Shown one piece after another: positions 1-5,622 of a stretch of 7,172 nucleotides of DNA. Positions within the stretch are counted from its first letter, which is position 1; every line of letters begins with the position of its first letter. Both the position numbers and the translations under genes were made by a program. The notes below the pieces were generated by a model, which saw only the letters and a program-made list of their open reading frames with translations, ran no database searches and was not told the DNA's origin. This DNA comes from Thermoplasmata archaeon (GTDB taxonomy: Archaea > Thermoplasmatota > Thermoplasmata > GCA-020350865): positions 2,196,803 to 2,203,974 of the forward strand of contig CP070672.1 of the NCBI GenBank assembly GCA_020351895.1. The letters are read 5' to 3'.

Positions 1-606
1 CAGGGCATGATTGAATACATCCCAGGGGAATATTGCTGGAGACCGGTAGATGCCAAGAATTATATGTTCATCCACTGTATTTTTATCGGTTTTAAAAAAG
101 CCTACAAGAATAAAGGATACGGCACGCTCATGGTGAATGAATGTCTGAAAGATGCAAAAAAGGAAGATATGCTCGGTGTTGCCGTAGTGACCCGAGAAGG
201 TTCATTTATGGTGGGGAAGGAATTATTCTTAAAAAACGGATTTGAGGTGGTTGATTCGGCTCCACCAGATTTTGAACTGCTCGTGAAAAAGTTCGATAAA
301 TCCTCCCCAAATCCCAAATTCAAAGGGGAATGGGAAAAGAAACTAAATAGATATAAAAAGGGTTTGACAATTATTCATTCTGCTCAGTGTCCACCACTTG
401 TAAAATCTGTGAAAGAAATAAGTGAGACTGCGAATAATAAATACGGAATAAAACCTAAAATAGTCGAACTCAAAAGCTGTAAAGAGGCACAAGAAAGCCC
501 CTGTGCAATTGGAACCTGTGGAATAATATATAACGGTAAAATCTTGGCCCAACATCCCATAAGCAAGACAAGATTCAAGAATATAATGGATAAAGAGTTG
601 AAATAG
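1..606 (+). CDS. GNAT N-acetyltransferase with C-terminal YoaP-like domain (5' end missing)
   Basis: This is the 3' part of a predicted acetyl-CoA-dependent N-acetyltransferase of the YoaP type. The frame is open to the window edge. The ATG at base 7 falls inside the conserved family stretch IEYIPGEYCWRPVD, and relatives carry roughly 50 more residues before it, so I treat the gene as partial and that ATG as internal. Numbering from that Met, residues 1-95 are the GNAT core. The acetyl-CoA loop is KNKGYG (34-39), a variant of Q/RxxGxG with Lys first, and the C-terminal core strand is GFEVVDSAPPDFELL. Residues 119-195 match the YoaP-like tail, which looks like a thioredoxin fold: GLTIIHSAQCPP, with Cys128 at the redox-site position, and later IIYNGKILAQ. 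Extra cysteines at 158, 166 and 171 are notable. The substrate is unknown. The gene ends with TAG and is followed by a 107-base gap. Confidence in the family is good; the function is inferred. Confidence 0.82.
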   Translation, partial: QGMIEYIPGEYCWRPVDAKNYMFIHCIFIGFKKAYKNKGYGTLMVNECLKDAKKEDMLGVAVVTREGSFMVGKELFLKNGFEVVDSAPPDFELLVKKFDKSSPNPKFKGEWEKKLNRYKKGLTIIHSAQCPPLVKSVKEISETANNKYGIKPKIVELKSCKEAQESPCAIGTCGIIYNGKILAQHPISKTRFKNIMDKELK

Positions 607-673
607 GCCTAGCCCATGCTTCACATGAAATGCTGTGAGAATTATGTACTTTCACTGACCTCCAAGACTAAGG

Positions 674-680
674 TTTATAT
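674..680 (+). promoter_or_regulatory. Candidate box A (TATA) for the GyrI-like gene
   Basis: TTTATAT lies 40 bases before the ATG at 714. With the usual archaeal spacing of about 25 bases, transcription would start near 700-704, giving a very short leader. That leader would place the Shine-Dalgarno GAGGT (703-707) at or almost at the 5' end of the mRNA. The gap from the previous gene supports an independent promoter here. No BRE was clearly recognised. Confidence 0.45.
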
Positions 681-713
681 GCCCTACTTCGATTACTCAC
701 AAGAGGTAATGAT

Positions 714-1184
714 ATGAGCGAAATAACAATAGTTGAAGTTGCTCCGCAAACGGTGCTTGGTATGCGTAAGCGCGGTAAATACGAGATAATCCCCCAGTTG
801 ATAATGAATGTGTGTCAATATGCAGATAAAATGGGTGCAGAGATCCAGGGACCGCCAATGTTTGTGTGCCATGAGAAAAGCCCGGAGGAGGTAATGAAAG
901 CAGACTCCGAAGGTTCTGCAGATGTAGAGGTTGTTGTTCCAGTTTTAAAAGAGGTAGATGAAACCGAAGATATCAAATCGTATGTTCTACCAGGAGGACA
1001 AATGGCCAAGACCATACACAAAGGGCCATATGAAGACTGTGGACCAACCTACGAACAACTCTTCAAATGGATAGCCGAGAATGGGAAAACCATAACAGGG
1101 CCCACAAGAGAAATATATCTGAATGACCCCCGGGAGAATCCAAAAGAAGAGATTCTAACGGAGATATATGCACCGATTGGATAG
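714..1184 (+). CDS. Stand-alone GyrI-like (AraC effector-binding) small-molecule-binding protein
   Basis: The protein has 156 residues and is a single GyrI-like domain, the ligand-binding fold found at the C-terminus of many AraC- and MerR-type regulators and in SbmC/GyrI. Here it stands alone, with no DNA-binding domain. The fold is two repeated halves. Half one (about 5-78) runs from ITIVEVAPQTVLGMRKRG to ADVEVVVPV. Half two (about 88-155) carries the hallmark GPYE (104-107), the TREIYLNDP strand (131-139) and the acidic strand EEILTEIYAPI, whose glutamates commonly line the ligand pocket. The start has a GAGGT Shine-Dalgarno 6 bases upstream. Likely roles are binding or hydrolysing a small hydrophobic or cationic compound; inhibition of a topoisomerase is another family function, but nothing here points to it. 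The next gene begins 4 to 61 bases downstream, so the two are probably co-transcribed. Confidence 0.85.
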   Translation: MSEITIVEVAPQTVLGMRKRGKYEIIPQLIMNVCQYADKMGAEIQGPPMFVCHEKSPEEVMKADSEGSADVEVVVPVLKEVDETEDIKSYVLPGGQMAKTIHKGPYEDCGPTYEQLFKWIAENGKTITGPTREIYLNDPRENPKEEILTEIYAPIG

Positions 1185-1245
1185 ATAAATGATGTTTATC
1201 CCATGGATTCCCCGAGAAGGCCTGTATAAAAGGGTGGATGAGAGC

Positions 1246-1860
1246 ATGATAGAAAAAAAGAGCGTAACGGCTGAGAGCCTGGCCAAGAGAATTGCAAAGG
1301 ATAAGAAGTTGCTTTCCGAGGTGATAGGAGGGCTTTCCTCTGATTCCCCCCAGGTCAAATACAAATGCGGTAAAGCCTTGAAGATCCTAAGCGAGGAAAA
1401 TCCCAAGATATTGTACCCGAAATGGGCAAACATTGCCAAGCTGCTGAAAAGCGACAACACGTTCATGAGGGGCATTGGCATCCAAATTATTTCCAACCTG
1501 ACTAGGGTGGACTCGAAGAACAAGTTCGAGGGGATGTTCGATGATTTTTATGGACTATTAAATGATCCAAGTATGATATGTGCCACTAATGTCGCTGGCC
1601 TTTCAGGTAGGATCGCATTGGCAAAACCGAAATTGCAGACTAGGATCACAAACAGACTGGTAGCAATTGATAAAACCCATCATGGCCAGGAATGTAAGAA
1701 CATAATCAAGGGTAAGGCAATACTGTCTTTTGGGGAATATTTCGATGAAGCTAAAGATAAAAAGAAGATTATTGGGTTTGTTAAAAAAGAGACAAAGAAC
1801 CGACGACCCGCAACCAGAAAAAAAGCCGAGAAATTCCTGAAAAAACATGATAGAATATAG
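1246..1860 (+). CDS. HEAT-like repeat protein with basic C-terminus
   Basis: This predicted 204-residue, all-helical cytosolic protein has HEAT/ARM-like repeats. The clearest unit is LLSEVIGGLSSDSPQVKYKC, continuing as GKALKILSEENP (about 22-53), the classic helix, SDSPxV turn, helix. Weaker units follow at about 53-88, 97-127 (FYGLLNDPSMICATNVAGL) and 130-163. The tail (172-202) is dense in Lys and Arg, suggesting contact with nucleic acid or an acidic partner. I place the start at ATG 1246 because GGGTGGAT (1232-1239) precedes it at normal distance. An upstream in-frame ATG at 1189 would add MMFIPWIPREGLYKRVDES, but it has no Shine-Dalgarno and sits only 4 bases after the GyrI-like stop. 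HEAT proteins are scaffolds, and no catalytic motif is visible. Probably it shares a transcript with the GyrI-like gene. Function unknown. Confidence 0.7.
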   Translation: MIEKKSVTAESLAKRIAKDKKLLSEVIGGLSSDSPQVKYKCGKALKILSEENPKILYPKWANIAKLLKSDNTFMRGIGIQIISNLTRVDSKNKFEGMFDDFYGLLNDPSMICATNVAGLSGRIALAKPKLQTRITNRLVAIDKTHHGQECKNIIKGKAILSFGEYFDEAKDKKKIIGFVKKETKNRRPATRKKAEKFLKKHDRI

Positions 1861-1869
1861 ATATTAATA

Positions 1870-1897
1870 TTTAATTGGGTTCCATTTTCCCATTAAA
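1870..1897. repeat. Bulged inverted repeat between HEAT-like and RibD-like genes
   Basis: TTTAATTGGG (1870-1879) can pair with CCCATTAAA (1889-1897), giving nine pairs with one bulged T and a 9-base loop. It starts 10 bases after the HEAT-like stop and ends 36 bases before the next start codon. It could be a 3'-end hairpin for the upstream mRNA, an operator, or a leader hairpin for the reductase. It lacks a long T-run directly after it, so a bacterial-type terminator is unlikely. Confidence 0.4.
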
Positions 1898-1918
1898 GAT
1901 AATTAAAAATAGTAACTA

Positions 1919-1923
1919 GGAGG
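1919..1923 (+). promoter_or_regulatory. Shine-Dalgarno that fixes a TTG start
   Basis: GGAGG sits 9 bases before TTG 1933 and 12 before TTG 1936. There is no in-frame ATG or GTG nearby, and the conserved family N-terminus (KVILHNAVSVDG) begins three codons after TTG 1933. A non-ATG start is therefore needed, and 1933 has the better spacing. Confidence 0.65.
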
Positions 1924-1932
1924 CTGTTTGAT

Positions 1933-2601
1933 TTGTTGCCCAAAGTGATTCTGCACAATGCAGTGAGTGTCGATGGACGAATGGATAATATTTCACCAGA
2001 TCTGGCTGTGTTTTACAAATTGGCAGCTACCTGGAAGGAGGGTGCTACGGTGGTTGGAAGTAATACCCTGCTTTCGGCTCCTGATGAGATACCTCCTGAG
2101 ACCGAGGAGGCATTCAAACCAATTACTGTTGATCCGGAGGACAAAAGACCATATCTTGTGGTTCCGGACAGCAGGGGTAGATTGAAAAGCTGGCATTATT
2201 GGAGGAGCCTGCCGTACTGGAAAAAACCCATTGTTTTGTGCTCCAATACCACACCAAAGGAGCATCTCGAATATCTAAAAAAAAGGCATGTGGAATATAT
2301 CGTAGCCGGGGAAGATCATGTTGATATGCGAAAGGCATTGGAGGAACTTTCGAGAATATACGGAGTCAATACTGTGCGATTGGACTCTGGGGGGACATTA
2401 AATGGTGTTCTATTGCGGGAGGGGCTTGTAGATGAGATTAGTGTGATGGTAATTCCCACTCTTGTAGGCGGAACAACACCCACCTCAATTTTTATCGGGC
2501 CTGACTTAACATCTGAGAAAGGTGTTCTGAAACTTAAACTGATTCATTTTGAGAAACTAGAAGATGATTATATCTGGTTAAGGTACGAGGTAGTCGGGTA
2601 A
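1933..2601 (+). CDS. RibD C-terminal domain reductase (riboflavin-pathway reductase-like)
   Basis: The 222-residue protein is a single RibD_C / dihydrofolate-reductase-like domain, about the length of archaeal 2,5-diamino-6-(ribosylamino)pyrimidinone 5'-phosphate reductases, which use NAD(P)H in riboflavin and F420 precursor synthesis. Visible landmarks are the N-terminal strand VILHNAVSVDGR (5-16), a GSNTL turn (42-46) in the place of the usual GxGT, the cofactor-site block DSGGTLNGVLLREGLVDE (151-168) and IPTLVGG (174-180). No deaminase domain is fused, as expected in archaea. The usual ADDP-type motif after GxGT is absent and is replaced by SAPDEIPPETEEAF, and residues 82-97 are rich in Trp and Tyr (SWHYWRSLPYW). 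This may therefore be a paralogue acting on another pteridine- or pyrimidine-like substrate. No riboflavin genes are adjacent. Fold assignment is confident; the exact reaction is not. Confidence 0.8.
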   Translation: MLPKVILHNAVSVDGRMDNISPDLAVFYKLAATWKEGATVVGSNTLLSAPDEIPPETEEAFKPITVDPEDKRPYLVVPDSRGRLKSWHYWRSLPYWKKPIVLCSNTTPKEHLEYLKKRHVEYIVAGEDHVDMRKALEELSRIYGVNTVRLDSGGTLNGVLLREGLVDEISVMVIPTLVGGTTPTSIFIGPDLTSEKGVLKLKLIHFEKLEDDYIWLRYEVVG

Positions 2602-2641
2602 AGTCTCATTCGTCTAGATTATAACCTAAAGACAGTGGCGG

Positions 2642-2650
2642 TAAATATAT
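2642..2650 (+). promoter_or_regulatory. Candidate box A for the methyltransferase gene
   Basis: TAAATATAT in the 121-base gap after the reductase gene resembles an archaeal TATA element. It predicts a transcription start near 2670-2676 and a leader of about 50 bases. A weaker alternative is the A/T-rich stretch around 2690-2699. Confidence 0.35.
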
Positions 2651-2710
2651 GTGTACTTATCGCATTGCAGTTCCAAACCAGTATAACAGAAAAAAATATG
2701 ATTTCACGAA

Positions 2711-2722
2711 GAGGATGGAGGT
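2711..2722 (+). promoter_or_regulatory. Doubled Shine-Dalgarno abutting a start codon
   Basis: GAGGA (2711-2715) is 7 bases from the ATG at 2723 and is well placed. A better match, GGAGGT (2717-2722), touches the ATG with no spacer and could not pair productively in the usual geometry. No other in-frame start fits it, so it may compete with the upstream site. Confidence 0.4.
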
Positions 2723-4600
2723 ATGGCCAAAAGGAAAAATACCCATGGCGTGTATTTTTTTAAGCTGTTCGACAACCTGTCCAATGAAATCGAGGTGAAA
2801 TTCGCAAAAATGGAGATTTCTGGATTATTTCCACATGATGTAAAATCCGTTAAAAATGTGATAGATATCATGGATATCGACCCCATAAATCCTTTTGTAG
2901 AGGAGGATGTCCGGATTCAGGATAGATTGACCTGGCATCTACCACCTGGAAATATACATGGATTTATTGGGAAGGGTAACTTATGTGACATATCGAAATT
3001 AATTACAAGACTGGCATATGTTCGCGAGGTATATGTTTTCATAAAAAGCCCTAACAAGAAGGAAAATCTCCTTAAGGCCCTCTATCCTTCCCTCGATGCC
3101 AATGCTGAAAAGAATTTTCAGTACAACGCCGTGAAACACGACGGTAAAAAATATCATATGTTTCGATTTATTTCCTCCACCTTTTTCTTGGAGAACATGC
3201 ACAACGTCATCCTATGCAGCAGTGCAAAGACAAAGAAAAGACAGTACGAACGGATCGAAGAGAACCTGAGTACACTGTTTGAATTCGTTCGAACCGGATA
3301 TCAATACTACCCCCTTTTCCCTGATTCTTCGGTGTGGAAGGAGTTCGAGGATTTCGTGGAGGCGCGAACAGAAATAAAATTGTATCTTTCCCATGGATTC
3401 GGCTCTCCGTACAAAGGTAAATTTCATCCTCGGATGGTAAAGGCACTCATCAACTACTCTGGAATCAATTCTGGAGTGGTTCTGGACCCCTTTGCAGGCT
3501 CAGGAACCACCCCTATAGAATGTACCCTGATGGGGCTGGACTCGATAGGTATCGAAATGAATCCTTTTTGTGTAAAGACCATAAGAGGAAAAATTGCTGC
3601 ATTAAAAATGCCTGATACCGAGAAACTGAACGTATGCGTAAACGAAATAATAAAAGGAGCCCTTAAAAAGAGAAAGACAATGGGTCGTGGGCAAACTCAG
3701 TTGACTTCGTATACAAAAATCGATGACGTTAAATCGCAAGAAGTTACAATACCAGAGAATGTGGCTTCAAGATATAAGGGCAAGGAAGACGGGCTTTTGG
3801 ATATATATGCCCTAAAGTCGGAGATACTTAAAAATCCAGACGAAAACACTCGGTACTTTTGTTATTCTGCACTGGGCAAGGTCATAAGCGAGTTTAGGAG
3901 AAGAAAAAATATCGATCCTATTGCTTCATTTGAGGAGATTTGCTATGAAATGTCCAAGAACGTTTTTGGATTCAACAGGCTAAAAAATGAACTTGGTATG
4001 AATATTGGCAGCAGCCACAATTATATTGGCGACGTAAAAAACATGTCTAAGGTAAACGATAACTCAGTGGATCTGATTATTACATCGCCGCCGTATTCAA
4101 CGGCCATCGACTATGTCGAAAATGACCGTGCACAACTCGAAATCCTTGAAGAGAGCGATTTGAATGAACTGAACGAGAATATAATTGGCACGCCGAAAAC
4201 AACAATCTCAGACAAGAAGGACACCCTAGAGTCCATTGAGAAAGAAGAAGGCACATTTTGTGAGCTACCCAAGGATGCCAGAAAAATAATTAAGGACATG
4301 GTAAAACACAACAGAAAATCCCTTGCAGTAAGACAATATGAATATCTGGTTAAAATGAAATCCGCTCTTAAAGAGATGAACAGAACCCTAAGAAAGAACA
4401 GCTTGGCCATAATAATCATTGGGAATAACAACTTCAAGGTAAACGATAAACCATCGATATTTAAAAATGATGAGTATCTGAAGGATCTTGGAGAGAAAGA
4501 AGGGTTCGTGTGCAAAGACATGTTTGAAAGAAGATTGACAAAAACGACATACGGTGCCATAAGAACCGAGTCGGTACTGGTCTTACAAAAGCAAGCGTGA
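2723..4600 (+). CDS. TRM11-like SAM-dependent methyltransferase with SPPY motif (DNA or RNA base amino-methyltransferase)
   Basis: The protein has 625 residues. The C-terminal part is a Rossmann methyltransferase of the amino-methyltransferase group. It has an approach motif KGKFHPRMVKALIN (231-244), SAM-binding motif I DPFAGSGTTPIEC (255-267), motif II GIEMNP (276-281), GD (436-437), and catalytic motif IV TSPPY (454-458) followed by STAIDY, with a late strand NSLAIIIIGNN. TSPPY is typical of N4-cytosine and some N6-adenine DNA methylases. About 170 mostly helical residues separate motifs II and IV. The N-terminus (about 8-105: YFFKLFDN, then FAKMEISGLF, then RLAYVREVYVFI) resembles the start of TRM11/Trm-G10 tRNA methyltransferases, as does the HPRMVKALIN block. 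The substrate, DNA or tRNA, is therefore open. No restriction endonuclease is adjacent, so if it acts on DNA it is solitary in this window. A GNAT gene follows after 31 bases. Methyltransferase assignment is strong; target unknown. Confidence 0.85.
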   Translation: MAKRKNTHGVYFFKLFDNLSNEIEVKFAKMEISGLFPHDVKSVKNVIDIMDIDPINPFVEEDVRIQDRLTWHLPPGNIHGFIGKGNLCDISKLITRLAYVREVYVFIKSPNKKENLLKALYPSLDANAEKNFQYNAVKHDGKKYHMFRFISSTFFLENMHNVILCSSAKTKKRQYERIEENLSTLFEFVRTGYQYYPLFPDSSVWKEFEDFVEARTEIKLYLSHGFGSPYKGKFHPRMVKALINYSGINSGVVLDPFAGSGTTPIECTLMGLDSIGIEMNPFCVKTIRGKIAALKMPDTEKLNVCVNEIIKGALKKRKTMGRGQTQLTSYTKIDDVKSQEVTIPENVASRYKGKEDGLLDIYALKSEILKNPDENTRYFCYSALGKVISEFRRRKNIDPIASFEEICYEMSKNVFGFNRLKNELGMNIGSSHNYIGDVKNMSKVNDNSVDLIITSPPYSTAIDYVENDRAQLEILEESDLNELNENIIGTPKTTISDKKDTLESIEKEEGTFCELPKDARKIIKDMVKHNRKSLAVRQYEYLVKMKSALKEMNRTLRKNSLAIIIIGNNNFKVNDKPSIFKNDEYLKDLGEKEGFVCKDMFERRLTKTTYGAIRTESVLVLQKQA

Positions 4601-4631
4601 TTTATCTGGGTGGATTTAAATTGGTGGCTCC

Positions 4632-5141
4632 ATGAGAATTACCCTCGCTGAAAAAAAGGATTTGCCTGAAGTTATCGATTTGATTTTCGTATGTGTTAAG
4701 GATATGGGATTACGAGGGATTCATCAATGGGACGAGCAGTATCCCACGCCAGATATTTTTTCAAAGGATATTCAGGACAAAACCCTGTACCTGGCTAAGG
4801 AAGGAAAGAAAATTATCGCAACCCTCGTAATAACCGATGAGCAGGAGCTGGAATATATTCCCGTGGACTGGATAGTCAAGAAGGGAAAACACCTTATTGT
4901 TCATAGATTGGCCGTCCATCCGAAATGGCAGAGCAAAGGGATCGCTAAGAACCTGATGGAATATGCAGAAGAACACGCCAGAAAAAATGGTTATTCATCC
5001 ATTCGATTGGATACGTACTGTAAGAACCCCAGAGGGATTGGATTTTACGAAGGATTAGGATATAAAAGGACAGGAGAGATTTTTTTTCCTACCCATGATC
5101 TCCCATTTTTTTGTTTTGAGAAGGTGTTGGATGGAGAATAA
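4632..5141 (+). CDS. GNAT family N-acetyltransferase
   Basis: The 169-residue protein is one complete GNAT domain transferring acetyl from acetyl-CoA to an amine. The N-terminus (ITLAEKKDLPEVIDLI) has the usual first strand and helix. It belongs to the subgroup with a conserved IHQWDEQYPTPD region (30-41) and a W80 strand. Motif A is HRLAVHPKWQ (91-100) with the pyrophosphate loop Q100-S-K-G103-I-A105. Motif B is NPRGIGFYEGLGYKRTGEI (132-150), where Tyr139 is the likely general acid. RLDTY (125-129) is typical of the subgroup. The start has GGTGG (4623-4627) 4 bases upstream. Runs of eight and seven T at 5080-5087 and 5106-5112 fall in the last codons without breaking the frame. The close spacing to the methyltransferase suggests shared transcription, though not a shared job. 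Substrate unknown. Confidence 0.88.
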   Translation: MRITLAEKKDLPEVIDLIFVCVKDMGLRGIHQWDEQYPTPDIFSKDIQDKTLYLAKEGKKIIATLVITDEQELEYIPVDWIVKKGKHLIVHRLAVHPKWQSKGIAKNLMEYAEEHARKNGYSSIRLDTYCKNPRGIGFYEGLGYKRTGEIFFPTHDLPFFCFEKVLDGE

Positions 5142-5142
5142 G

Positions 5143-5169
5143 GTATGAAGAGTATGAAAAGTATGGGAT
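5143..5169 (+). repeat. Three imperfect 9-base tandem units
   Basis: GTATGAAGA, GTATGAAAA and GTATGGGAT follow each other directly, starting 1 base after the GNAT stop. The first two differ by one base; the third is diverged. No function is evident; local slippage is the simplest explanation. Confidence 0.4.
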
Positions 5170-5184
5170 AAATTGAAATAAAGC

Positions 5185-5189
5185 TTTTT
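5185..5189 (+). terminator. Possible T-tract terminator for the GNAT gene
   Basis: A run of five T in an A/T-rich stretch lies 44 bases after the stop, in the convergent space between the GNAT gene and the minus-strand gene. Archaeal polymerase can stop at such tracts. The T8 and T7 runs inside the end of the gene may add to this. Confidence 0.25.
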
Positions 5190-5207
5190 AGCTGAAGCTG
5201 ATTCATA

Positions 5208-5220
5208 TAAAAAATAAAAA
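5208..5220 (-). terminator. T-rich terminator for the minus-strand small protein
   Basis: Read on the minus strand this is TTTTTATTTTTTA, beginning 15 bases past the stop codon of the 94-residue gene. It is the strongest oligo-T tract in the convergent gap and fits intrinsic archaeal termination, which needs only a U-rich tract. Confidence 0.45.
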
Positions 5221-5234
5221 GTAAAGGAGCGATT

Positions 5235-5519
5235 TTACTCGCACCACTTTACCCAGAAGTTCTCCTTCCCCTGCTCATAGGTTCTCAATGAATAGTTCAC
5301 ATTGTACCCTTTCAGAATCTCATGTACCTTGTCGATGTAGTTCATGAATTCCTGTATGTTGTGGTCCTTGTCACCCCAGCTCGTATCCCATCTAAAGGCA
5401 TAGTCGTATCTTCCGTAACATGGCACCCATCCGTGCTGTTTCAGCTTGTTGGTTAGTTCACAAGGTGTGACTCCTTCCGAGTTCATGCTCACTTCCATAT
5501 ATGTGACGTATCCTGGCAA
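5235..5519 (-). CDS. Small aromatic-rich protein of unknown function, TTG start
   Basis: I do not recognise the family of this 94-residue protein. It is real by its translation signal: a full Shine-Dalgarno GGAGGTG sits 5 bases from a TTG at 5519-5517. It also has its own box A candidate and T-tract. It is rich in aromatics: Trp at 31, 44, 48, 89, 92, nine Tyr and three Phe, or 17 of 94. Cysteines are at 20, 34 and 93, the last next to the end. The pattern suggests a small alpha/beta domain: strand YVTYMEVSM (4-12), helix about 18-29, strand VPCYGRYDYAFRWD (32-45), amphipathic helix IQEFMNYIDKVHEILKG (55-71), then strands VNYSLRTYE and NFWVKW. There is no signal peptide, membrane segment or catalytic signature. 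It is transcribed divergently from the M20 hydrolase gene across a shared 226-base spacer with a dyad. The first ATG, at codon 8, is too far from the Shine-Dalgarno. Confidence 0.75.
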   Translation of the reverse strand: MPGYVTYMEVSMNSEGVTPCELTNKLKQHGWVPCYGRYDYAFRWDTSWGDKDHNIQEFMNYIDKVHEILKGYNVNYSLRTYEQGKENFWVKWCE

Positions 5520-5524
5520 CTTTT

Positions 5525-5531
5525 CACCTCC
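5525..5531 (-). promoter_or_regulatory. Strong Shine-Dalgarno deciding a TTG start
   Basis: On the minus strand GGAGGTG is followed by AAAAG and then TTG. The match to the archaeal anti-Shine-Dalgarno is essentially complete, and the spacing is right for TTG but wrong for the next in-frame ATG, seven codons on. Confidence 0.7.
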
Positions 5532-5578
5532 TTTTAATTTTGGTTTTCAAAGGTTTTTCGTCATTTTCATAACGATTG

Positions 5579-5586
5579 TTTTATAA
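5579..5586 (-). promoter_or_regulatory. Candidate box A for the minus-strand small gene
   Basis: Read on the minus strand this is TTATAAAA, predicting a start of transcription near 5555-5560 and a leader of about 40 bases. A second A/T-rich element at 5602-5612 is an alternative. Confidence 0.4.
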
Positions 5587-5622
5587 TGCAATCCGCTTTG
5601 TTTTTATAAAATTATGGCCTTT

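Noticed and set aside
607..713. Possible small RNA or gene in the gap after the first gene
   Set aside because: Only a box A and Shine-Dalgarno for the next gene are visible. The short TTCA/TGAA arms near 620 are too small to count as a structure.
1155..1523. A 122-codon minus-strand open frame across the GyrI/HEAT junction
   Set aside because: It is an antisense shadow of the HEAT-like gene with no Shine-Dalgarno and no recognisable domain.
4111..4560. A 149-codon open frame on the minus strand inside the methyltransferase gene
   Set aside because: It overlaps conserved methyltransferase motifs on the other strand, has a low-complexity Ser/Phe/Leu composition typical of an antisense shadow, and has no start signal.
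5542..5557. GGTTTT repeated at 10-base spacing in the leader of the small minus-strand gene
   Set aside because: Six-base T-rich repeats are expected by chance in this AT-rich spacer.
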